Positions 41,339 through 48,076 of a stretch of 48,076 nt of DNA are shown here, piece by piece (positions within the stretch are counted from its first letter, which is position 1; each line of letters starts with the position of its first letter). The DNA is from Oscillospiraceae bacterium. GTDB taxonomy: Bacteria > Bacillota > Clostridia > Oscillospirales > Acutalibacteraceae. The stretch is taken from contig JAITRE010000007.1 of NCBI GenBank assembly GCA_031288555.1, positions 1 to 48,076 of the forward strand, in the 5' to 3' direction. The notes beneath the pieces were generated by a model. The model saw only the letters and a list, made by a program, of their open reading frames with translations. It did not search any database and was not told the origin of the DNA. Both the position numbers and the translations under genes were made by a program.

Positions 41339-42253
41339 TCAACTATTATTTAAAGTTTTAATTTCAAGTTCTAACACAACACTTTTTTTTAAAAAAACTT
41401 CATATTGTATAAGCTTTATCAGGTTGAGCACATCATTGCATGTTGCTTTGCCCGTATTAACAATAAAACCGCTGTGTTTTAAACTGATTTGAGCCCCACC
41501 AACACGACGCCCCCTTAAACCACATTCATCCAGAAGAGCTCCCACAAAGTAACCCTCGGGACGTTTAAAAATACTTCCAGCGTTAGGATAATTAAGAGGT
41601 TGTTTTGCCTTTCTTCTATGTAGAAAATCATTCATTTTAGCTTTTATTTCTGTATAATTTGACTTTTTCAATTTAAAAAAAGCCTTAATAATTATATTTT
41701 CTGTGTTCGTATAAAAAGATGTTCTGTAACCAAAATTTTTTAAACCATCTTTTGACAATTTAATTTCTTTTAAATTTTTATCTACATGTTCACAAGAAAC
41801 TAAAATATCTTTAATTTCACCTCCAAACGCACCCGCATTCATAAAAACAGCCCCACCAACACTGGCGGGTATGCCCCACATAAATTCAATTCCAGATAAA
41901 GAATTTTTAGCAGCAAAAAGACAAACAGCCGAAAGTTTAACGCCAGATCCGCATGTAATTACATCATCTTTCAAAGAAATATTTGAAAATTCTCCTCCCG
42001 CCAATTTAATTATGACTCCTCTAAATCCCTCATCACACACAAGTAAATTACAACCATTTCCAATTAAATAATACGGTAATCTTTCTTTATTAATATATTT
42101 TAAAACATTTAAAAGAGAAATTTTATTTGATATTTTTAAAAATACATCGGCATCACCGCCTATTTTAAAAGAAGTGTGCCGACTCATTGCTTCATTTTCA
42201 AAAACATCGCAGCCGTTTTCCCCAGCAATCTCCTTCAAAATATTATATTTCAT
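41339..42253 (-). CDS. murB: UDP-N-acetylenolpyruvoylglucosamine reductase
   Basis: FAD enzyme of peptidoglycan synthesis producing UDP-MurNAc. Motifs are SFKIGGDADVFLK, LIGNGCNLLV, GIPASVGGAVFMNAGAFG (flavin binding), NAGSIFKRP and GAQISLKHSGFIVN. At 304 aa with the NAGSxFKRP pattern it is a type II MurB. AGAGGGT upstream overlaps the glnN stop codon, so it is coupled to glnN, an unusual pair. Confidence 0.94.
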   Translation of the reverse strand: MKYNILKEIAGENGCDVFENEAMSRHTSFKIGGDADVFLKISNKISLLNVLKYINKERLPYYLIGNGCNLLVCDEGFRGVIIKLAGGEFSNISLKDDVITCGSGVKLSAVCLFAAKNSLSGIEFMWGIPASVGGAVFMNAGAFGGEIKDILVSCEHVDKNLKEIKLSKDGLKNFGYRTSFYTNTENIIIKAFFKLKKSNYTEIKAKMNDFLHRRKAKQPLNYPNAGSIFKRPEGYFVGALLDECGLRGRRVGGAQISLKHSGFIVNTGKATCNDVLNLIKLIQYEVFLKKSVVLELEIKTLNNS

Positions 42254-42265
42254 TAATTAAACCCT

Positions 42266-44365
42266 CTAAACACTAAATAACAACTCAGAATAAGTAGGAA
42301 ATGGCCAAAATTCTTTAGAAACATTTTTTTCTAATTCGTCCACAACACTTCTTAAATTTGACATACTTTGGAGTATAGAAGTTTCATGATAAGCAAGAGT
42401 TTTTTCTTTATTTTTAAACTCTAATTTGTCAATAACTTCTTCTAAATTTTTAAGTTTTTCAAAAAGCTCTCTGGACAAACGTGCAATATCAATACAAATT
42501 TCATCTTCTAAATACGAATCTATGTTTTTATTAATAAATTTCTTCATAGACGCAACTTTTAATAAATCTTTTTGATAATTTATAACAGCAGGAATAATTT
42601 GTTTTTTTACTAAATCAATTAAAGTTCTAGCCTCTACGTCTATTATTCTACAATAATTTTTTATTCTAACATCATACCTTGAATAAAGCTCAGATTTTGT
42701 ATAAACACCGTGCTTTAAAAAAAGTTTAACATTTTTCTCTTTTATTAAATAAGGCAAAGCATCGGCAGTTGTTTTTAAATTCAAAAGCCCTCGATTTTTT
42801 GCTTCTTCTTTCCATTCTTTTGAATAATTATTTCCATTAAAAATAATACGTTTATGTTGTTTTAAAGTTTTGGCTATTAAATTATTGAGATCTTCTTTTA
42901 AATTTTTACTTTTTTCAAGTTCATCTGCAAAAAAACAAAGTTCTTCTGCTACAATAGTGTTAAGAATTGTATTTACATCAGCTATCGACTCTTTTGAACC
43001 TAACATTCGAAGTTCAAATTTATTACCCGTAAAAGCAAACGGAGAAGTTCTATTTCTGTCTGTTGCATCTTTTGAAGTGTGAGGAAGTACATTAACGCCA
43101 AGTTCTATATCATTGACCTTTAAAGACGAATAATTTTCCTTATTTTCTATTGCTTCTAAAATTTCAGTTAATTCTCTTCCTAAAAAAATCGAAATAATTG
43201 CAGGAGGAGCTTCATTCGCTCCAAGTCTATGATCATTACCAGCGCTTGCAACTGATAAACGCAAAAGATCTTGGTATTCGTCAACACCTTTTATTATGCC
43301 ACAAAGAATTAATAAAAACTGATCATTTTCATAAGGATTTAAACCAGGATCTAATAAATTAACGCCAGAGTCAGTTGAAATAGACCAATTATTGTGCTTT
43401 CCACTTCCATTAATCCCTTTAAATGGTTTTTCGTGAAGTAAACAAACAAGATCCATTTTTTCAGCAATATACTTCATAGTCTCCATAACCAATTGATTGT
43501 GATCTGTTGCTATATTTACCGAAGTAAACGTAACCGCTATCTCGTGTTGAGCAGGCGCAACTTCATTATGTTCAGTTTTGGCAAATACTCCCAATTTCCA
43601 CAATTCCTTATTAAGTTTATTCATAAATTCCATAACTCTAGGACGAATAGCTCCAAAATAATGCTCTTCTAACTCTTGCCCTTTAGGAGAATCAGCGCCA
43701 AAAAGTGTTCGACCACAAAGAACAAGATCTTTTCTTTTCTTATAAATTTCTTTATCAATAAGAAAATATTCTTGCTCAGGACCAACAGTAACCCTAACAT
43801 TTTTTGCCGAGGTATTTCCAAACAATTTTAAAATTCTCAAAGTCTGATCATTGATAGCTTTAACAGATCTTAAAAGAGGAGTTTTTTTGTCAAGCGCTTC
43901 ACCGCCATAAGAATAAAAAACAGTAGGAATATACAAGGTGTGTCCCTTAATAAAAGCGTAAGAAGTTGGATCCCATGCGGTATATCCACGCGCTTCAAAT
44001 GTAGTCCTTAACCCACCAGAAGGAAAGCTAGAAGCATCTGGTTCGCCTTTTATAAGTTCTTTCCCAGAAAACTCCATAATAACTCCGCCTGAGCTGGTGG
44101 GAAAAATAAAACTATCGTGTTTTTGAGCAGTCAGATCATTCATAGGATGAAACCAATGTGCAAAATGAGTAGCTCCCTTTTCTATAGCCCAATCTTTCAT
44201 TGCATTTGCAACAACATTAGCTATGCTCGAATCCAAATCAGCCCCTGTTTTAATAGTACTTTTTAATTTTTCATAAGTATCTTTTGGTAGTTTTTTTGAC
44301 ATAGTGCTATTGCAAAACATCATGCTTCCAAAAATTCGAAAAACACTTTTCATAAAGACACCCAT
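42266..44365 (-). CDS. glnN: Glutamine synthetase type III
   Basis: Makes glutamine from glutamate, ammonia and ATP. 699 aa, the size of GSIII (about 700) rather than GSI (about 450). Catalytic segments are THFAHWFHPMNDLTAQKHD, EHNEVAPAQHEIAV, the GSGKHNNWSISTDSG nucleotide and metal region, GNDHRLGANEAPPAII and NRTSPFAFTGNKFELR. The first ATG has only GATGAAAG upstream; ATG 44353 (MKSVFRIFG), with GGGTG five bases before it, is a good alternative. It is the only ammonia-assimilation gene seen in the window. Confidence 0.93.
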   Translation of the reverse strand: MGVFMKSVFRIFGSMMFCNSTMSKKLPKDTYEKLKSTIKTGADLDSSIANVVANAMKDWAIEKGATHFAHWFHPMNDLTAQKHDSFIFPTSSGGVIMEFSGKELIKGEPDASSFPSGGLRTTFEARGYTAWDPTSYAFIKGHTLYIPTVFYSYGGEALDKKTPLLRSVKAINDQTLRILKLFGNTSAKNVRVTVGPEQEYFLIDKEIYKKRKDLVLCGRTLFGADSPKGQELEEHYFGAIRPRVMEFMNKLNKELWKLGVFAKTEHNEVAPAQHEIAVTFTSVNIATDHNQLVMETMKYIAEKMDLVCLLHEKPFKGINGSGKHNNWSISTDSGVNLLDPGLNPYENDQFLLILCGIIKGVDEYQDLLRLSVASAGNDHRLGANEAPPAIISIFLGRELTEILEAIENKENYSSLKVNDIELGVNVLPHTSKDATDRNRTSPFAFTGNKFELRMLGSKESIADVNTILNTIVAEELCFFADELEKSKNLKEDLNNLIAKTLKQHKRIIFNGNNYSKEWKEEAKNRGLLNLKTTADALPYLIKEKNVKLFLKHGVYTKSELYSRYDVRIKNYCRIIDVEARTLIDLVKKQIIPAVINYQKDLLKVASMKKFINKNIDSYLEDEICIDIARLSRELFEKLKNLEEVIDKLEFKNKEKTLAYHETSILQSMSNLRSVVDELEKNVSKEFWPFPTYSELLFSV

Positions 44366-44567
44366 CTTTCATCACAAAATTATATGATGTATAAAATAGT
44401 AATTGAATAATGTCAAAAAATAGTTTAATATATAAAATTAAGTAAGTAAAAGTAAGAAATCAGTAGAATTAACATAGCAATAGGCCACCAAATATTATTT
44501 AGTATTAAAATTATAGTAAAACTAAACAATAAAAATTTTATAAAAAATAATTTTTTTAAAAACCTAA

Positions 44568-45515
44568 CTATTGCGAAAAACCTTTGGTTAAACTGTTAAA
44601 AACCACTTCAATTTTTTTTACTGAATCTTTCGGCGAATAAACAAAGCTATCCATGTGTTCTTTGTTAAAAAAATAAATTGGAGCAGATGGTTTATATTCA
44701 TAATCAAATGTATCAATTATTATTAATTTAACTTTCATTCTTTCAGGGATTATGTTTTTGATATAAACACTTGCCTGCTGGCCCTTTTTTATTCCTTCCT
44801 TTACTTCCGCAAGTCCAGCAAGATTAGGGGCAAGTTCAACAAAAGCACCATAATCTTCAACAGATCTAATAATTCCAGCAACAGTTTCTCCCACAGAAAA
44901 ATATGAAGCATTCTCTTCCCAAGTGCCTAAAAGCTCTTTGTGTGATAAATTAATTCTTCCTTCTTCATTCGATTTTACAACAGCTTTTATATCCATATCT
45001 ACTAAAAAACGTTCTTTCGGATGATTTATTCTTGAAACAGAAATAGTATCTATGGGCAAAAGAGAAACTACTCCACAACCAATATCAGTAAAAGCGCCAA
45101 AAGGCTCTAGATGTGTTACTCGAGCCTTAATAACATCTCCGGGCAAGAGATGTTTAATATACTTTTCTATGCAAACAAGTTGAGCTGCTCTCCTGGAAAG
45201 AATTACCAAAGGATTTCCGCGTTCGTCTTTTTCGATGCTTTGAACTATAAAACAAACAGGCCTGTTTACTCGAGAAATTATGGCAATATCCCTCACATAT
45301 CCTTCTTTAATACCAACTGCTCCTTCTTCTCTTGGTATTAAACCTCTGGCACACCCGAGATCAACAATTAAATTGTGAGATCCGTCACAAACCGTGGCAC
45401 GCGCTTCTAAAATTTTTTTATCACGACAAGCATCAGATAAAGCAGATAAACTCTGAAAAGACAGTTTATTGCTTTGATTATCTATGAGCCATCCCTCTGG
45501 ATAGAAGTCTATCAT
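44568..45515 (-). CDS. S1 RNA-binding domain protein (short ribosomal S1-like)
   Basis: 315 aa from ATG 45515, whose GGGAGGA site lies six bases upstream; the longer frame from 45548 runs through that site. Three S1/OB-type units can be traced: about 35-105 (ARATVCDG...LIPREEG...VRDIAIIS), 125-195 (GDVIKARVTHLEPFGAFTDIGCGVVSLLP...) and 205-275 (VGETVAGIIRSVEDYGAFVELAPNLAGLAE). This matches the short S1-like proteins of Clostridia, annotated as 30S ribosomal protein S1 or S1 RNA-binding protein. A role in mRNA binding on the ribosome is likely but not proven. Confidence 0.82.
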   Translation of the reverse strand: MIDFYPEGWLIDNQSNKLSFQSLSALSDACRDKKILEARATVCDGSHNLIVDLGCARGLIPREEGAVGIKEGYVRDIAIISRVNRPVCFIVQSIEKDERGNPLVILSRRAAQLVCIEKYIKHLLPGDVIKARVTHLEPFGAFTDIGCGVVSLLPIDTISVSRINHPKERFLVDMDIKAVVKSNEEGRINLSHKELLGTWEENASYFSVGETVAGIIRSVEDYGAFVELAPNLAGLAEVKEGIKKGQQASVYIKNIIPERMKVKLIIIDTFDYEYKPSAPIYFFNKEHMDSFVYSPKDSVKKIEVVFNSLTKGFSQ

Positions 45516-46094
45516 TTTTTGTTCCTCCCAATATTGCATTTTAAGCAACGATATAATTTGTTTAACTCACAACGTCTTCTTCTCAAAAATCTTTCAAAAA
45601 CATTTAATATATTAATCAAAGAAAGTAAGTAGAAAAATATCAAAAAACTTTTAAACTTATAAAATATTATATGGGAAATGTTAAAAAAATATTATATAGT
45701 AAAAATACATAAAATACACCTTTAAAAAATTATGGCATAAAATTAAGTAAATTATCGAAAGAAAAATGTTGTAAAAATGTAACATCATTAAATTTAAAAT
45801 TTACATTTAATTGATATAACCCTTCAAAAATGATAAAATTTAAAAGTGTTCTTTAATTACATTTTAATATAAAAGGTTAAATTTAAATATAAAATTTTTG
45901 TAGTATTGAAAAAATTTATTAACTAAATTATAAAATGCGATGTTTTCTTGAATTTTTAAAGATTGTTCCGTAATTTTATTGTATTTTAATACACAATCTA
46001 AGTATACAACAATTTATAGTAAAACTTCTATTAAACTAAAAAAATTTAGCTTTTAAATTTCAAGGTACACACAACAAAAGCAAAGGAGAACACC
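45516..46094. other. AT-rich divergent spacer upstream of serS
   Basis: About 580 bases with no reading frame. I looked for a T-box leader, common before serS in Firmicutes, and found neither the T-box core sequence nor a terminator hairpin. A promoter match at 45811-45839 would give a 250-base leader. Confidence 0.5.
45811..45839 (+). promoter_or_regulatory. Putative sigma-A promoter for serS-trpS
   Basis: TTGATA (45811-45816), a 17-base spacer and TAAAAT (45834-45839). It reads toward serS. Confidence 0.45.
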
Positions 46095-47387
46095 ATGCTT
46101 GATATAAACAAAATAAGATTCGAAAAAAAACAAATTGAAACTGCTTTATATAAAAGAAACTTAAATTTCTCATTTGATGAAGTTTTAGAACTTGATGACA
46201 AAAGAAAAACTGTTCAAATTGAAATCGACAACTTAAGAGCCTTGAGAAAAAAAACATCATTTGAAATATCCGAAATAAAAAAAGAAAATAAAAAAGAAGA
46301 TAAAAATGCAAATAAACTAATAACGCAGATGAAAAACGTAGGAGACGAAATAAATGAATTAGAAGTTTTACAAAAAGAATTAAAAAAGCGTATTTTTAAC
46401 ATTTTATCGTTCTTGCCAAATATTCCTGATGAAGATCTTCAAGCGGGTGACAAAAAAAATAACAAAGTTATAAAAACTTTTTTGAATCAAAAAAACTATG
46501 ATTTCAACATTAAACATCATTTTGAAATTTCTAAAAACCTTAACTTAATAGATTACGATAGGGGAATTAAAATTTCCGGAGAAGGATCTTGGATATATAA
46601 AAACATAGGAGCTGAACTTGAGTGGGCACTTATAAATTTCTTTATAGATTTTCATTTAAAAGATAATTGGGAATTTTTGTTGGTACCACATATATTAAAT
46701 TATGAATGTGGTTTTACAGCTGGTCAATTCCCAAAATTTGAAAATGAAGAATTTTCGCTAAATTTAGAGTCAAAAAACAAAAAATTTATGTTGCCTACTT
46801 CAGAAACAGCTTTAATAAGCATTCATATGAACGAAATTTTGGATGAAGATGATTTACCAAAGAAATACTTTTCATACACTCCATGTTACAGAAAAGAAAG
46901 TGGAAGTTCAAGGATCGAAGAACGGGGAACTGTAAGAGGACATCAATTTAATAAAGTCGAAATGGTTCAATACACACATGAAAACGACTCAAATCGCGCC
47001 TTTGAAGAAATGTTAGAAAGATCTGAGAGACTTATGCAAAATCTTGATTTACACTATCAGGTTAGCAAACTTGCTGCTGCTGATTGTAGTTTTTCCGCTT
47101 GCAGAACATATGATATTGAAGTGTGGTTACCTAGCATTAAAATATATAAAGAAGTAAGTTCTGTTTCTAATTGCAAAGATTTTCAATCAAGACGAGGAAA
47201 TATAAAATACAGAGATAAAAATACTAAAAAATTAAAATTTCTGCACACACTGAATGCATCTGGATTAGCTACTAGTAGACTTTTCCCGGCAATATTAGAA
47301 CAATATCAACAATCTGACGGAAGTGTTGTTGTGCCAAAGGTTTTAAGGCCTTACTTAAAGGGCGTAGAGGTTATAAAAAATAATTAA
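46095..47387 (+). CDS. serS: Seryl-tRNA synthetase
   Basis: Class II synthetase, 430 aa. The N-terminal coiled-coil tRNA-binding arm spans about residues 25-105 (charged heptads). The catalytic core has LPTSETALIS, motif 2 around YTPCYRKESGSSRIEERGT...GHQFNKVEM, and motif 3 in HTLNASGLATSRLFPAILEQYQQ followed by VPKVLRPY. The motif 2 loop is slightly divergent from the common AGSAGRDTRGL form. AAAGGAGA precedes the ATG. trpS follows after 17 bases. Confidence 0.94.
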   Translation: MLDINKIRFEKKQIETALYKRNLNFSFDEVLELDDKRKTVQIEIDNLRALRKKTSFEISEIKKENKKEDKNANKLITQMKNVGDEINELEVLQKELKKRIFNILSFLPNIPDEDLQAGDKKNNKVIKTFLNQKNYDFNIKHHFEISKNLNLIDYDRGIKISGEGSWIYKNIGAELEWALINFFIDFHLKDNWEFLLVPHILNYECGFTAGQFPKFENEEFSLNLESKNKKFMLPTSETALISIHMNEILDEDDLPKKYFSYTPCYRKESGSSRIEERGTVRGHQFNKVEMVQYTHENDSNRAFEEMLERSERLMQNLDLHYQVSKLAAADCSFSACRTYDIEVWLPSIKIYKEVSSVSNCKDFQSRRGNIKYRDKNTKKLKFLHTLNASGLATSRLFPAILEQYQQSDGSVVVPKVLRPYLKGVEVIKNN

Positions 47388-47404
47388 AATTGGAGATTAA
47401 ATTT

Positions 47405-48076
47405 TTGGAAAGCTTGGCTGTTAAAAAAATATTTAGCGCAATTCAACCTAGCGCTGAGTCACCAACAATAGGAAATTATTATGGCGCGATAAAAAATTGG
47501 GTGAAACTTCAAAAAAAATATTTTTGCATTTTTGCGATCGCTGATCTTCACGCAATAACTATATTCAAGGATCCAAAAGCTTTGTTAAATAATACTTTGA
47601 AAATTTATGCGGTGTTATTGTCATGCGGAATCGATCTTAAAAAAAGTATACTATTTTTGCAAAGTCAAGTCAGCGCACACTCTGAGCTTGCATGGATAAT
47701 TAATTGCCATACACAATTTGGTGAATTATCGCGAATGACACAATTTAAAAGCAAATCTCAAAAAATTAAAACTTCATCTATAAACGCCGGGTTGTTCACA
47801 TATCCAAGTTTAATGGCCGCTGACATTCTTCTTTACGACACTAATCTTGTTCCTGTTGGAACAGATCAAAAACAGCATCTTGAGTTAACTAGAAATATTG
47901 CAAAAAAATTTAATAACATTTATTCAGAAGTATTTGTAGTACCAGAGGCGTATATAAAAGAAGCAGGAAGTAGAATTATGTCTTTGCAAGAGCCAACTAG
48001 AAAAATGTCTAAATCTGACAAAAACGAAAATTCAAAAATTTATATATTTGATGATGAAAAAACAATTTTGCATAAA
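47405..48076 (+). CDS. trpS: Tryptophanyl-tRNA synthetase, 5' part (runs off window)
   Basis: TTG 47405, nine bases after GGAG at 47392-47395, opens a frame that continues for 224 codons to the window end without a stop. Class I synthetase motifs are visible: the ATP-binding IQPSAESPTIGNYYGAI (the TIGN variant of HIGH usual in TrpRS), SCGIDLKKSILFLQSQV, the AADILLYDTNLVPVGTDQKQHLELTR motif, and RKMSKSDKN. About 100 C-terminal residues lie outside. It forms a translation-enzyme operon with serS. Confidence 0.93.
   Translation, partial: MESLAVKKIFSAIQPSAESPTIGNYYGAIKNWVKLQKKYFCIFAIADLHAITIFKDPKALLNNTLKIYAVLLSCGIDLKKSILFLQSQVSAHSELAWIINCHTQFGELSRMTQFKSKSQKIKTSSINAGLFTYPSLMAADILLYDTNLVPVGTDQKQHLELTRNIAKKFNNIYSEVFVVPEAYIKEAGSRIMSLQEPTRKMSKSDKNENSKIYIFDDEKTILHK

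Noticed and set aside
1..48076. CRISPR arrays, insertion sequences, rRNA, tmRNA, RNase P or SRP RNA
   Set aside because: No regularly spaced repeats, no transposase motifs or terminal inverted repeats, and no GC-rich structured RNA segments apart from the two tRNAs.

Overview
The window is strongly AT-rich chromosomal DNA with long, almost GC-free spacers and normal-length housekeeping genes read with the standard bacterial code (TGA is a stop, as in recX and the ABC-like gene). Gene content points to a low-GC anaerobic member of the Clostridia (Oscillospirales-like by inference). It has clpP and clpX behind the trigger factor gene, RNase J, GdpP, an IreB-family protein, type III glutamine synthetase, a GGGtGRT protein beside its Fe-S scaffold-like partner, and sporulation genes yqfC, yqfD, spoVB-like and spoVT. 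Sparse coding, a truncated glmU and a degenerate ABC ATPase suggest genome erosion in a host-associated bacterium. An endosymbiont is possible, but the sequence alone does not prove it.

Layout. 1-3.0 kb: the start of an unidentified leftward gene, a G-run cluster, a broken secreted-protein remnant and a large calpain-like cysteine protease. 3.0-6.5 kb: mostly non-coding AT-rich DNA with one degenerate ABC-ATPase-like gene, followed immediately by a parS-like palindrome. 6.5-13.2 kb: tig, clpP, clpX, a phosphohexomutase and a glmU lacking its acetyltransferase half. 13.2-17.5 kb: a Xer-type recombinase, an AGCS amino-acid symporter and a SpoVB/MurJ-like flippase. 18-23.1 kb: PHP phosphoesterase, TSCPD protein, YebC, a secreted papain-like protease, an Asn-rich mini-protein and recX. 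23.7-30.7 kb: pgsA, RNase J, gdpP and a membrane sugar-nucleotide dehydratase. 31-36.2 kb: yqfC-yqfD, tRNA-Glu(CTC) and a lactococcin-972-type bacteriocin with its DUF1430-type membrane protein. 37-45.5 kb: tRNA-Gly(CCC), spoVT, and a leftward series S1-like / glnN / murB / ireB / uppP / scaffold / GGGtGRT. 46-48 kb: serS and the 5' part of trpS.

How genes work together. Tig-ClpP-ClpX form a folding and proteolysis block. The phosphohexomutase, truncated GlmU, MurB, UppP and the flippase belong to the peptidoglycan and lipid-II cycle. The lactococcin 972 family is known to target lipid II. GdpP sets c-di-AMP. Two unrelated cysteine proteases (calpain-like and secreted papain-like), a Lcn972-like bacteriocin and an Asn-rich basic mini-protein are the accessory content and the best candidates for host or competitor interaction.

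Start codons were adjusted from Shine-Dalgarno spacing and family N-termini for clpP, the AGCS symporter, PHP, yebC, yqfC, yqfD, the DUF1430 protein, ireB and the S1 protein. Function calls rest on motif recognition by eye; no database search was possible.
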